Assembly (NCBI RefSeq): GCF_900112105.1
Contig: NZ_FOKV01000002.1
Coordinates: forward strand, 372,001 to 436,000
From: Zunongwangia mangrovi
GTDB lineage: Bacteria > Bacteroidota > Bacteroidia > Flavobacteriales > Flavobacteriaceae
Length of the DNA: 64,000 nucleotides
Direction: 5' to 3'
A model generated the notes under the pieces. That model saw only the letters and a program-made list of their open reading frames with translations. It was not told the origin of the DNA and searched no databases. Numbering within the stretch: position 1 is the first letter of the stretch; every line of letters starts with the position of its first letter. The translations under genes and the position numbers were made by a program. This document shows positions 45,291-54,148 of the stretch, piece by piece.

Positions 45291-45333
45291 AGTCTTCTTT
45301 TGTGCAAATAAACCAGAAATTAAGAAAACGGCC

Positions 45334-45349
45334 TGTAACAATGGTTACA
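45334..45349 (-). promoter_or_regulatory. Inverted-repeat operator TGTAAC-N4-GTTACA
   Basis: A perfect 6-bp dyad with a 4-nt spacer (AATG) lies 43 nt upstream of the YeeE/YedE start and abuts the stop codon of the upstream dehydrogenase gene. Its geometry matches CRP/FNR-superfamily sites. A near copy is at 52935-52948. Confidence 0.65.
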
Positions 45350-46252
45350 TTAATTTTCCTGAAGGTATTCTTTAAAGTTTTTTACTACTTTTTCTGATAA
45401 TCTTTCCTGAGTTTTAAGCGTCCAGCCGGCACTTTTCTTCCCAATCACCACATTCTTTCTTTCATGAATATCCTGCGGAACATCTTTTTTGGCGTCCCCA
45501 TCGAAAATCGCAAAATTTGAGGTCGATTTTATCCAATTTCGAAAAGCTTTTAAATCGAATGGCATTCCCAGCGAAGTATTGATAAAAATTTTCCCGTTAC
45601 CGAATTTCTCAAAATGTTCTGGCTGAAGAATTTCCAGGTTTTTGGGAAGATGAATCGAGATCACATCTACCGTTTCCAAAAGTTCATCAAGCTCTAAATA
45701 GTCCAGTCCTTTTTGCTCGTATTGAAGTTTTCTGCTTCTGCTGAAGTAATAAAGATCGGCTCCAAAAGGCAATAAACAATCGGCTAAAAGCTGCCCGGTA
45801 ACACCCAAACCAATGATCCCAATTTTAAGATCGGTAAGTTCATGCGGAATTTCCTTCCACTGTTTTTCAGCATAACCGTGGATAAGCATGATCAATTCTG
45901 AAATCACAAATTCTGCCACTCCGGGATCGCCATAATCAAAAATTCCGGTGACTGTAATTCCCTTTTCGCGTGCATAATTTACCGCTACATTGGCTGAAGC
46001 ATCATCAAACAAACTACAGCACATCCCGATATACTTAAGATTAGGACATTCTTGAATAATTTCTTCTGTGATCTGCGTTTTCCAGGAAACAAAGATCACC
46101 TCAGCATCACCAATTCTATTTAAAATTTCCTCTTTGGTTTCCGGGAAATCATCAGGATGAATTATTTTTTCTTCGGAATATTCCTGAAGCTGCGCAATAG
46201 CTTCATCATTCATTTTTGTATAATCGACACAGGCGATTTTGTTGAATTTCAT
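45350..46252 (-). CDS. D-2-hydroxyacid dehydrogenase-like protein lacking canonical catalytic residues
   Basis: The 300-residue protein has the two-domain fold of the family, with an NAD-binding GIIGLGVTGQLLADCLLPFG at about residues 157-176 and a DVISIHLP strand. The usual catalytic Arg (in N-x-S-R-G) is replaced in FINTSLGMPFD. Where family members have a Glu-containing segment there is FAIFDGDAKKDV, and where the catalytic His would follow there is KKSAGWT. It may be inactive, use different residues or bind NAD for another purpose. It lies between the carboxylase genes and the YeeE/YedE operator. Confidence 0.8.
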   Translation of the reverse strand: MKFNKIACVDYTKMNDEAIAQLQEYSEEKIIHPDDFPETKEEILNRIGDAEVIFVSWKTQITEEIIQECPNLKYIGMCCSLFDDASANVAVNYAREKGITVTGIFDYGDPGVAEFVISELIMLIHGYAEKQWKEIPHELTDLKIGIIGLGVTGQLLADCLLPFGADLYYFSRSRKLQYEQKGLDYLELDELLETVDVISIHLPKNLEILQPEHFEKFGNGKIFINTSLGMPFDLKAFRNWIKSTSNFAIFDGDAKKDVPQDIHERKNVVIGKKSAGWTLKTQERLSEKVVKNFKEYLQEN

Positions 46253-46364
46253 CTTTAATTTTTGGGAAACATAAGAAAAAATCGAAGAATTTTAGCCATT
46301 AGCACTCAGCTTTTGGGGAATAGTATGGAATTAATTATACGCGATTTTTGTTAATTAAGCTTTC

Positions 46365-46450
46365 GTCATTCCGGACTTGATCCGGAATCTCATATCTTAT
46401 TGAATATCCAAGCTTATTAGTGTGAGATCCTGAATCAAGTTCAGGATGAC
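46365..46450. repeat. Imperfect inverted-repeat element (GTCATTCCGGA type)
   Basis: Left arm 46365-46392 begins GTCATTCCGGACTTGATCC and right arm 46423-46450 ends AAGTTCAGGATGAC. The right arm reversed matches the left at most positions. Each arm also contains its own short palindrome. A related element is at 54149-54253. Confidence 0.75.
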
Positions 46451-46534
46451 TGTTCTTTTTAAAAGCATTTATCGATACTATTTCAACGCTACCGCTATAA
46501 AATCACTCGAATTGAAGATTCAACATAATTTGAA

Positions 46535-46563
46535 AAGAGATCTCTCCACAAGGTCGAGATGAC
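46535..46563. repeat. Short GAGATGAC-type dispersed repeat
   Basis: GAGATCTCTCCACAAGGTCG followed by AGATGAC resembles a widespread bacterial intergenic word family and ends in the same ATGAC word as the neighbouring inverted repeat. Confidence 0.45.
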
Positions 46564-46592
46564 ACATAACCTTTGCACATTCCACATTTAGA

Positions 46593-46627
46593 ATTCAGCA
46601 TTCAGCATACAGCATACAGCATACAGC
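46593..46627. repeat. Five-copy heptamer tandem repeat
   Basis: Five head-to-tail units of 7 nt read ATTCAGC, ATTCAGC, ATACAGC, ATACAGC, ATACAGC, with a partial sixth. It lies in the 451-nt spacer between the dehydrogenase and carboxylase genes and has the character of a slippage-prone microsatellite. Confidence 0.8.
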
Positions 46628-46703
46628 ATTCAAAATAAAAAAATCTATATTCTAAAAGCGCAGCGCTCTAATCTCTAAAATCTAAAAAGTAGCGGTCTAA
46701 AGT

Positions 46704-48248
46704 CTACAAAGGAATATTCCCATGTTTTCGGTCTGGTCTTAGCACACTTTTATTTTCGAGCATACTAAAAGCTTTCAGTAATTTTCTACGAGTGTCTTTC
46801 GGCATAATTACCTCATCAATAAATCCGCGTTGTGCGGCTTCAAAAGGATTGGCAAACTTTTCGGCATACTCCGCTTCTTTCTCAGCTAGTTTTTGTTCAG
46901 GATCATCAGCTTCTTTAATTTCTTTTCTAAATATAATTTCACTTGCTCCTTTGGCTCCCATAACAGCAATTTCCGCACTTGGCCAGGCAAAATTCATATC
47001 AGCTCCAATATGCTTACTATTCATAACATCGTACGCACCACCATAAGCTTTTCGGGTAATCACCGTCACCTTTGGCACCGTAGCTTCACTCAGCGCATAC
47101 AATAACTTCGCACCGTGAAGAATGATCCCGTTCCATTCCTGATCTGTTCCCGGCAAGAATCCAGGTACATCGACTAAAACCAATAGCGGAATATTAAAAC
47201 AATCGCAAAAACGTGTAAATCGAGCCGCTTTTTTAGAACTATCTACATCTAAAACTCCGGCTAAACTCATTGGCTGATTGGCAACAATACCAATACTTCT
47301 CCCGCCCAATCGTGCAAAACCAACGATGATATTGTCGGCATAATTCTTATGAATTTCAAAGAAAGAATCGGCATCGATAATTCCCTCAATAACCGAATGC
47401 ATATCGTAAGGTTTATTGGAAGTATCTGGAATAATTGTGTCCAATTTTTCACGAATCTCATCCTGTGGCTCGAAAGCTAATTTTTCGGTTTTCTGTTTAT
47501 TGTTTTGAGGCATATAGCTAATCAGCTTTTTTATATCCTCTAAACAGCTAATATCGTTGTTGGCTGTTAAATGAGTTACGCCAGATTTTGTAGAATGCGT
47601 GCTCGCACCGCCCAATTCTTCTGAAGTTACTGTTTCATTTGTTACCGTTTTAACCACATTTGGACCTGTCACGAACATATAACTGGTATCTTCTACCATG
47701 ATCGTAAAATCGGTCATTGCAGGAGAATAAACCGCTCCACCAGCACAAGGCCCCATAATTGCTGAAATCTGCGGAATCACTCCTGAAGCTTTGACATTGC
47801 GATGAAAAATATCGGCATAACCACCAAGCGATTTTACACCTTCCTGAATCCGTGCTCCGCCAGAATCATTTAAACCGATCATCGGGGCGCCGGTTTTTAC
47901 CGCGAGATCCATTACTTTACAAATCTTTTCGGCATGCGTTTCTGAAAGTGCGCCACCAAAAACCGTAAAATCCTGAGCAAAAACATAGACCAATCTTCCG
48001 TTTATCGTTCCATAACCTGTAACAACGCCATCGCCATAAAATTTCTGATCCTGCATTCCAAAATCGGTAGTACGATGCGTTACCAAAATCCCTATTTCTT
48101 CAAAAGATCCTTCGTCCAATAAATAATCAATTCGTTCTCTTGCGGTAAGCTTTTTCTTTTCGTGCTGCTTTGCAATACGCTTTTCACCACCGCCAAGATG
48201 CGCCTGTTCTATTTTTTGATTTAATTGCTCTATATTTTTCTTACTCAT
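46704..48248 (-). CDS. pccB: Acyl-CoA (propionyl-CoA-type) carboxylase, carboxyltransferase subunit
   Basis: The 514-residue protein is a full-length biotin-dependent carboxyltransferase with crotonase-like halves: [53 protein letters not shown] and, in the second half, [14 protein letters not shown] and [13 protein letters not shown]. It transfers carboxyl from biotin to an acyl-CoA, most likely propionyl-CoA, feeding methylmalonyl-CoA. It is the third gene of a minus-strand set with biotin carboxylase and biotin carrier; a 231-nt spacer with a repeat separates it from the second. Confidence 0.92.
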   Translation of the reverse strand: MSKKNIEQLNQKIEQAHLGGGEKRIAKQHEKKKLTARERIDYLLDEGSFEEIGILVTHRTTDFGMQDQKFYGDGVVTGYGTINGRLVYVFAQDFTVFGGALSETHAEKICKVMDLAVKTGAPMIGLNDSGGARIQEGVKSLGGYADIFHRNVKASGVIPQISAIMGPCAGGAVYSPAMTDFTIMVEDTSYMFVTGPNVVKTVTNETVTSEELGGASTHSTKSGVTHLTANNDISCLEDIKKLISYMPQNNKQKTEKLAFEPQDEIREKLDTIIPDTSNKPYDMHSVIEGIIDADSFFEIHKNYADNIIVGFARLGGRSIGIVANQPMSLAGVLDVDSSKKAARFTRFCDCFNIPLLVLVDVPGFLPGTDQEWNGIILHGAKLLYALSEATVPKVTVITRKAYGGAYDVMNSKHIGADMNFAWPSAEIAVMGAKGASEIIFRKEIKEADDPEQKLAEKEAEYAEKFANPFEAAQRGFIDEVIMPKDTRRKLLKAFSMLENKSVLRPDRKHGNIPL

Positions 48249-48344
48249 TGGTTTTAATTTTTAGCCGTCAGCTTTTAGCTTTCTGACCTGCTTTCGCTTT
48301 TAAATTTAAATTGATCTTGGTTTAAGATTTCTCCGTTTCAATTT

Positions 48345-48378
48345 GTCTCACCTGCCAGCGAGGCTGGGTGGAAATGAC
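48345..48378. repeat. CCTGCCAG-type palindromic repeat
   Basis: GTCTCACCTGCCAGCGAGG followed by CTGGGTGGAAATGAC lies in the pccB upstream spacer. Its core is similar, reversed, to an insert inside the left arm of the 54149-54253 element. Confidence 0.5.
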
Positions 48379-48479
48379 AATACTCTGCTACTCAATTTCG
48401 AATTCTTAGAATTTTCAAATCGACTAATCAGCACAAATTCAAATCAACCTTTACTGAAAACTGTTACTGCCCACTGATC

Positions 48480-49934
48480 TTACTCTCTTGCTTCAGTAAT
48501 CGGTAATCTTAGTTTTTTCTTATCTTTTAAATATTGCTTCAAGGCAACCAAAGCGGCCAACTTCGATTCTTCTTCAATTTCATTTTGCAGCTTTTCTGGG
48601 GAATAATATTTCTTCACAAAATGGGTATCAAAATTTCCTGAAGTAAAGGCTTCATGTTCAAAAACGAACTTCCCGAAAGTCAGCGTTGTAGAAACACCTT
48701 CTACATGGTAATCATCGATCGCTTTGATCATTAACTGTATCGCTTCTTCTCTATTCTTTCCGTAGGTAATTAACTTTGCCAGCATAGGATCGTAATAGAT
48801 CGGCACGTCCATCCCTTCTTCAAATCCATTGTCTACCCGAATTTTCTCTCCTGAAGGAATTTTATATTTCTCCAATTTCCCAACGCTTGGCAGAAAATTA
48901 TCCATAGGATCTTCAGCATAAACCCGCAACTCCAGTGCATGACCGGTAATTTTTAAATCATCCTGTTTAATACTGAGCTCCTCTCCCTTTGCAATTTTAA
49001 TTTGTTCTTCAACAAGATCGATTCCCGTGATATATTCGGTTACGGGATGCTCTACCTGAAGTCTTGTATTCATTTCTAAAAAATAAAAGTTTCGATTTTC
49101 ATCGAATAAGAACTCCACCGTACCGGCGCCTACATAATCGCAGGCTTCAGCAACCCGAACGGCTGCTTTTCCCATTTCGTCCCTTAATTTTTCGTCTAAA
49201 ACTATCGATGGCGCTTCCTCGATCACTTTTTGGTGACGACGTTGTACCGAGCATTCACGCTCAAATAAATGAAGTGTATTTCCGTGCGCATCGGCTAAAA
49301 CCTGAATCTCGATATGACGCGGAGAAGCCACATATTTTTCAATAAAAACTGATCCATCTCCAAAGGCAGATTCGGCTTCACTAATGGCACGTTTCATCTG
49401 GTCTTCCAGATCTTTTTCCTGCTCTACCACTCGCATTCCTTTTCCTCCACCACCGGCAGAAGCTTTTATTAAAATAGGATAACCAATCTCTGTAGCGATC
49501 TTTTTAGCTTCTGCGGTATCTGTAATCGCTTCGTCAATCCCGGGAACCATAGGAATATCATATTTCTTCACCGCATCTTTGGCAGCGAGCTTACTTCCCA
49601 TGATGCGGATGGCTTTACTACGCGGACCAATAAACGTTATTCCAGCTTTCTCAACAGCTTCAGCAAAACCAGCATTTTCGCTTAGAAATCCGTATCCGGG
49701 ATGAATTCCGTCGACATTTAATTCTATACAAATTTCAATGATCTTATCTCCTAACAAATAGGATTGATTAGACGGTGCCGGCCCAACGCAAACCGCTTCA
49801 TCAGCAAATTTTACGTTCGGTGCATTTCTATCGGCTTCAGAAAAAATAGCAACGGTTTTAATGCCCATTTTCTGAATAGTTTTTAGTACTCGCAGGGCAA
49901 TTTCACCACGGTTAGCTACTAATATTTTCTTCAT
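48480..49934 (-). CDS. accC: Biotin carboxylase subunit of acyl-CoA carboxylase
   Basis: The 484-residue protein has the ATP-grasp biotin carboxylase fold: KKILVANRGEIALRVLKT, GIHPGYGFLSENAGFAEAVE, the glycine-rich loop KASAGGGGKGMRVV, ERECSVQRRHQKVIEEAPS and the active-site EMNTRLQVEHPVTE. It carboxylates biotin on the carrier protein with bicarbonate and ATP. It begins 27 nt after the carrier gene. It could equally be called pccA; the separate carrier gene favours an AccC-type description. Confidence 0.94.
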   Translation of the reverse strand: MKKILVANRGEIALRVLKTIQKMGIKTVAIFSEADRNAPNVKFADEAVCVGPAPSNQSYLLGDKIIEICIELNVDGIHPGYGFLSENAGFAEAVEKAGITFIGPRSKAIRIMGSKLAAKDAVKKYDIPMVPGIDEAITDTAEAKKIATEIGYPILIKASAGGGGKGMRVVEQEKDLEDQMKRAISEAESAFGDGSVFIEKYVASPRHIEIQVLADAHGNTLHLFERECSVQRRHQKVIEEAPSIVLDEKLRDEMGKAAVRVAEACDYVGAGTVEFLFDENRNFYFLEMNTRLQVEHPVTEYITGIDLVEEQIKIAKGEELSIKQDDLKITGHALELRVYAEDPMDNFLPSVGKLEKYKIPSGEKIRVDNGFEEGMDVPIYYDPMLAKLITYGKNREEAIQLMIKAIDDYHVEGVSTTLTFGKFVFEHEAFTSGNFDTHFVKKYYSPEKLQNEIEEESKLAALVALKQYLKDKKKLRLPITEARE

Positions 49935-49961
49935 TTTTTACAAATTTTAGCGGAATAAGGA

Positions 49962-50447
49962 TTATTCCATTTCAATAAGCAACTGGTTTTTCTCTACGGT
50001 TTCGCCTTTTTTGATCTGGATACTTTTTACCACTCCGTCTCGTGGTGCGGTAATCGTATTCTCCATTTTCATGGCTTCTAAAACCAGTAAATAATCGCCT
50101 TCTTTTACCGCTGTGCCTTCTTCGACATTCACTTCCAGAATTAATCCTGGCATTGGTGCTTTAATATCGTTGATCAATTGCGCAGAGCCTAGGGAAAGTC
50201 CCATCTTTTCAATCAAAAGATCTAAATCGTTTGCGATATTAATATTGTAAATATTGGAGTTGATTTTTATCGAATATTGCCTTTTTAGAAAATCACTCTT
50301 TTCTACGGAAGCTTTAAAGGATTTATGCTCGTGAAGTATATGAAAATCGGCATTTCCAATGGCTTGAATATCTAAATCTAAGATTTGGTCTTCAGTGAAC
50401 TCAAATTCTGATGTATCATTCACTTTAACCTTAAACTTTTTCTCCAT
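49962..50447 (-). CDS. Biotin carboxyl carrier protein
   Basis: The 161-residue protein has a C-terminal biotinyl domain with the biotinylation site EAMKMENTITAPRDG (Lys in MKM) inside the barrel-sandwich IKAPMPGLILEVNVEEG ... GETVEKNQLLIEME. The N-terminal 85 residues are specific to this carboxylase type. It is the first gene of the carboxylase set and would shuttle carboxybiotin between the two enzymes. The spacer upstream is A/T-rich, with a TATATTTA word as a weak -7 candidate. Confidence 0.93.
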   Translation of the reverse strand: MEKKFKVKVNDTSEFEFTEDQILDLDIQAIGNADFHILHEHKSFKASVEKSDFLKRQYSIKINSNIYNINIANDLDLLIEKMGLSLGSAQLINDIKAPMPGLILEVNVEEGTAVKEGDYLLVLEAMKMENTITAPRDGVVKSIQIKKGETVEKNQLLIEME

Positions 50448-50581
50448 ATTTGATCAATTTTTGCTCATTTTAAGCAACAAGCTTTGTAAATATAGAAAAT
50501 TAATAAGGCTTTTACTGAAGGATTAATAATTTATTAATATTCTAAAAATTATGCTCCGAAACATCGAATTTCAGCATAAAG

Positions 50582-50613
50582 AAAAATCCCAACTTCACTT
50601 GGAAATTGGGATT
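50582..50613 (-). terminator. Intrinsic terminator after the MBL/rhodanese gene
   Basis: On the minus strand, AATCCCAA (50613-50606) and TTGGGATT (50592-50585) form an 8-bp stem followed by TTTC. It lies 36 nt past the stop at 50649. Confidence 0.7.
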
Positions 50614-50648
50614 GACTCAAAATTTTATAAAAGAAAATCTTTAAATAT

Positions 50649-51986
50649 CTATTTAAAATCGTTCACGGCATCACTTAAATCAAAAACTTTAATTCCGTTT
50701 AACTGCTTATCTACAATGCTACTTCCGGCTGCAGATCGATAGCCGCCGGCACAATGCACAACGACTGGTTTATCTGTTGGGATTTCGTCTGTACGATCTC
50801 TTAATTCATTTAGTGGAATGGCAATCGCACTTTCAAAAAACTTCCCTTCTTCAACTTCAGAAGTATTTCTAATATCCACAATTGTATATGCTGAAGGATT
50901 TTCTTTAAAATGATCTACCTCTAAAAATTCGGTAGAACCTTCAAGATCTTCAGCAACAGTAATGATCGCTTTTAGATGTTTTTCGTAACCAATTTTTGCA
51001 ACACGCTCCAACAAAGCATCAATATCTTCTACTGAAGGCGCCACTAAATAAAAAGCTTCTTCTGGCTGAATGATCGCTCCTAACCAGGTTTCGAACTTTT
51101 GCTTAGGCGATGTCGCCATAATATTAATGCTTCCCGGCAAATGTGACTTTTTAAAATCGTCTCCGCCTCTTGTATCTACGATCGTTAGACCTTCTTCAAC
51201 TTCATCTACATTTAGAAAAACCGGAACATTATATTTTGCTTTCTGAACGTTTAAAGCTCCAGCTTTGTTGATATCTACATCAAACCCAAAATAAGATGGT
51301 ATAAACGGCTGATCTTTTAAAATCTCATCTACAAACTCATCCTCGGTTTGCTCTTTAAAAGCCCAATTTCCCATACGTTCATTTCCTAAAGTACTGGAAG
51401 AATCGCTGCTCATATTTTTACCACATAACGAACCTGCTCCATGCGCCGGATACACCAAAGAATCATCTGGCAGATCGTTAAATTTGGTTTGCATGGTGTT
51501 ATACATTTGCTTGGCAAGATCGATACGCTTGGCTTTCATGTTCCCGGCTTTTTCACGTAAATCTGGCCGACCAACATTTCCAATAAATAAAGTATCACCG
51601 GTAAAAAGAGCTGTTTCGTTTTCTTCTTTTGCTACTACCGTGATACTATCTGGACTGTGCCCCGGGGTGTTTAAAGCGCTAAAAGTTACCTTTCCTAATT
51701 CGAAAGTATCACCTTCATCAAAACTTTTATGATCATAATCTGCGCCTACCAATTTGCTCACAAAAATAGTTGCAGCAGTTTCTTCATGAATTTGTAAATG
51801 ACTGCTTATAAAATCGGCATGAGGATGTGTTTCGAAAACCGCTACGATCTTTGCATTATTTTCTTCAGCAAACTTATAATACGGCATAGGATTTCTAGAT
51901 GGATCTACCAGCGCCATTTCACCTTCACTTACAATTGCATACGAATAATGGGCTAAAGCCTCGTCATTAAACTGTTCTATGATCAT
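50649..51986 (-). CDS. Persulfide-dioxygenase-like MBL protein with two rhodanese domains
   Basis: The 445-residue protein has an N-terminal metallo-beta-lactamase domain (ETHPHADFISSHL, LNTPGHSPDSI, FTGDTLFIGNVGRPDL, VYPAHGAGSLCG) as in ETHE1/CstB-like persulfide dioxygenases. Two rhodanese domains follow. The first (TIVDTRGGDDFKKSHLPGSI) has no catalytic Cys, while the second ends in VVHCAGGYRSAAGSS with an active-site loop. The MBL motif reads HxHxDF where DH is common. The expected role is oxidation and transfer of sulfane sulfur in sulfide detoxification. It follows the sterol-desaturase-like gene by 15 nt. Confidence 0.88.
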   Translation of the reverse strand: MIIEQFNDEALAHYSYAIVSEGEMALVDPSRNPMPYYKFAEENNAKIVAVFETHPHADFISSHLQIHEETAATIFVSKLVGADYDHKSFDEGDTFELGKVTFSALNTPGHSPDSITVVAKEENETALFTGDTLFIGNVGRPDLREKAGNMKAKRIDLAKQMYNTMQTKFNDLPDDSLVYPAHGAGSLCGKNMSSDSSSTLGNERMGNWAFKEQTEDEFVDEILKDQPFIPSYFGFDVDINKAGALNVQKAKYNVPVFLNVDEVEEGLTIVDTRGGDDFKKSHLPGSINIMATSPKQKFETWLGAIIQPEEAFYLVAPSVEDIDALLERVAKIGYEKHLKAIITVAEDLEGSTEFLEVDHFKENPSAYTIVDIRNTSEVEEGKFFESAIAIPLNELRDRTDEIPTDKPVVVHCAGGYRSAAGSSIVDKQLNGIKVFDLSDAVNDFK

Positions 51987-52001
51987 TTCTCTTTTCTTTT
52001 A

Positions 52002-52886
52002 TTAGTTTGTTTCTCTTTTAATTTTAAACGGAAAAGTCATTTGTTCTTTAAAGCTTCTAGGAAAATCTTCGTCTCCTTCAAAACCAAGTTCTATACTTTT
52101 TCCGCTCTTCGGAATATATGCTGTTCTAAAAATATAATCCCAAATACTTAAACTTAAGCCGAAATTCATTCCGTAGGGATGCGAATCGGGTAATGCTTTG
52201 GAGTGATGCCAGATATGCATTTTTGGATTATTGAAAATATAACCTAAAAATCCATAATTCCAGCCCACGTTTGCGTGGTTTAAATGCCCAATTAATACAC
52301 TAAACATATGAACGATAAAAAACTCCTGAATCCCAAAACCTATCATCGCCAATGGGATATACTGTGCGGTTTTGTAAACAATAGTTTCCATAAAATGAAA
52401 CCTAAACTGCGCCGCAAATCCCATTTCTTTTACGCTATGATGCACTTTATGAAATTGCCATAACCAGGGACGTTTATGTAGCTGCCGATGAACATTCCAC
52501 TGAATAAAATCGGCTATAACGAACATGATTAGCAATTGCCCCCAAACTGGCAGATTTTGGATATTTATGGCTACTATATTTTCGATCCCAAAAAGTCCCA
52601 AGAAATCATTGAAAAGCGCTACACCAATATTCGATAAGGCATTGTAACCAATCAACGAAAACAGGAAAAAATTGAATAAAATATAAAAACCATCCAGCCA
52701 AAAACCTTTTCTAAAGATCGGCTGATCTTTACGCCAGGGTAATACAATTTCTAAAATCCAGACAAATAACGAAATCGCTATAAGCCAGTAAAAATAATTG
52801 GTCCAGGAAGGATTGGTAATCTCCTGCACCAGGTAATTAAAATACCCGATAAATGAATCCTGAATTATTATTAAATATTTGTCCAT
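52002..52886 (-). CDS. Sterol desaturase / fatty acid hydroxylase superfamily protein
   Basis: The ATG at 52886 (MDKYLIIIQDSF) is used in place of a TTG 21 nt upstream. The roughly 294-residue protein has four to five membrane helices and the histidine clusters of the di-iron family: NVHRQLHKRPWLWQFHKVHHS, GHLNHANVGW and KMHIWHHSKALPDSHP. It probably hydroxylates or desaturates a lipid. It is co-transcribed with the persulfide-dioxygenase-like gene and shares an operator-like dyad with the YeeE/YedE operon, an unexpected link of lipid oxidation with sulfur metabolism. Confidence 0.88.
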   Translation of the reverse strand: MDKYLIIIQDSFIGYFNYLVQEITNPSWTNYFYWLIAISLFVWILEIVLPWRKDQPIFRKGFWLDGFYILFNFFLFSLIGYNALSNIGVALFNDFLGLFGIENIVAINIQNLPVWGQLLIMFVIADFIQWNVHRQLHKRPWLWQFHKVHHSVKEMGFAAQFRFHFMETIVYKTAQYIPLAMIGFGIQEFFIVHMFSVLIGHLNHANVGWNYGFLGYIFNNPKMHIWHHSKALPDSHPYGMNFGLSLSIWDYIFRTAYIPKSGKSIELGFEGDEDFPRSFKEQMTFPFKIKRETN

Positions 52887-52934
52887 TTTTAAATTATTCC
52901 GCAGCAAAAGTAACCAAAAGCTAAAGCAAGGCCA

Positions 52935-52948
52935 GTAACTTTTGTTAC
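52935..52948 (-). promoter_or_regulatory. Inverted-repeat operator GTAAC-N4-GTTAC
   Basis: A perfect 5-bp dyad with spacer TTTT lies 48 nt upstream of the sterol-desaturase-like start. It matches the site at 45334-45349 in half-site, spacing and distance to the gene. Confidence 0.6.
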
Positions 52949-53108
52949 AGTCTTCCCATTCAAAGTCTTACTAAATGATTAAAGAATCTTGAATATCCTT
53001 TAACAATCGCAAACCTTTAAGTATAAATATAAATGTTATAAGGCGTTAAACTAAGCATGAGTAATTAAATACTTTATTATTTTCAGGCTAAAATCAGAAA
53101 AAGAAAAT

Positions 53109-54101
53109 ATGAGCACGAAGAAAAATTTAAAATTAGAAAAACTGGCTTTTGGCGGTGTGGCTATTGGTACCGGTTTTGAAAAAATAGATGATAAACAATC
53201 TGGCCAGGTGCTAGAATCTGCCTGGGAAAGCGGTATAAGACAATATGATACTTCGCCATGGTACGGTTTAGGTTTAAGTGAGCGAAGAATGGGCCATTTC
53301 CTAAAAAATAAAAAACGCGAAGATTATATCCTCTCAACCAAAGTTGGTCGACTTTTTACTCCGACAAACAATATTCCTGAAACGCAATGGGTAGATCCTT
53401 CTCCTTTCGATTATCGTTATGATTATACTGCCGACGGTGTTAGAAGATCTGTAGAAGACAGTTTGCAGCGATTGGGCGTAGAAAGTATCGATTATGCTTT
53501 TATCCACGATCTTTCGCCAGACAATAATGCCGATCTTGGTGATTGGGAAGAACATTTTGAAATCGCTAAAAAAGGCGCGATGCCAGAGCTTACCAAAATG
53601 CGTGAAGAAGGTTTAATTAAAGGTTGGGGACTTGGTGTGAATACCGTAGAACCAATTATAAGAACGATTGATTATGCCGATCCAGATTTATTTGTTTCTG
53701 CAATTCAATACTCGATGATCGATCATAAAGATTCTTTAGATCGTCTTTTCCCAAAGGTTGAAGAAAGTGGTGTTGGATTAATTGTTGCTGCGCCTTTTAA
53801 TGCTGGTTTGCTAAGCGGCCAAAAGCGATATAATTATGCAGGTGAAATGCCCGAAGATGTAGATTCTCGCTATAAAAAGATGATCAAAATTGCCGATAAA
53901 TATGATGTAGATCTTGCAAAAGCAGCCATACAGTTTTCTTACGCGCCAAAAGTAGTCGATACTGTTTTAGCCGGTGCCAGCAAACCTTATCAAAACGTCG
54001 AAAATGTAAAAGCTTTTGATGTGAAGATCCCAAAAGACTTTTGGGTCGAACTAAAAAACGAAGGATTAATCGATGAGCGCTGCGAAACTCCGCAATTCTA
54101 A
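53109..54101 (+). CDS. Aldo/keto reductase (aldose 1-dehydrogenase-like)
   Basis: The 330-residue TIM-barrel protein has the AKR residues: Asp and Tyr in YDTSPWYGLGLSERRMG, Lys in LSTKVGR and His in FIHDL. The C-terminal NADP-site pattern DTVLAGASKPYQNVENV is also present. It resembles D-threo-aldose 1-dehydrogenase/L-fucose dehydrogenase-type enzymes, which oxidise aldoses with NAD(P). It stands alone between the desaturase promoter region and a dispersed repeat. The substrate is uncertain. Confidence 0.88.
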   Translation: MSTKKNLKLEKLAFGGVAIGTGFEKIDDKQSGQVLESAWESGIRQYDTSPWYGLGLSERRMGHFLKNKKREDYILSTKVGRLFTPTNNIPETQWVDPSPFDYRYDYTADGVRRSVEDSLQRLGVESIDYAFIHDLSPDNNADLGDWEEHFEIAKKGAMPELTKMREEGLIKGWGLGVNTVEPIIRTIDYADPDLFVSAIQYSMIDHKDSLDRLFPKVEESGVGLIVAAPFNAGLLSGQKRYNYAGEMPEDVDSRYKKMIKIADKYDVDLAKAAIQFSYAPKVVDTVLAGASKPYQNVENVKAFDVKIPKDFWVELKNEGLIDERCETPQF

Positions 54102-54148
54102 TTTTTTAAATGAATTAAATGTGAGCTAAAAGTCAAGATGGAATTATA

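Noticed and set aside
45291-45341. 17-residue N-terminal extension of the YeeE/YedE protein
   Set aside because: It would place coding sequence over the inverted-repeat operator; MNWILEPWPW at 45290 fits the family start.
46593-46627. Heptamer array as a CRISPR
   Set aside because: Units are 7 nt without spacers and no cas genes are near; this is a simple tandem repeat.
46792-47105. Plus-strand frames inside pccB
   Set aside because: They are antisense shadows of a highly conserved carboxyltransferase.
49064-49345. 93-codon plus-strand frame inside the biotin carboxylase gene
   Set aside because: Arg/Pro-rich shadow of conserved coding sequence on the other strand.
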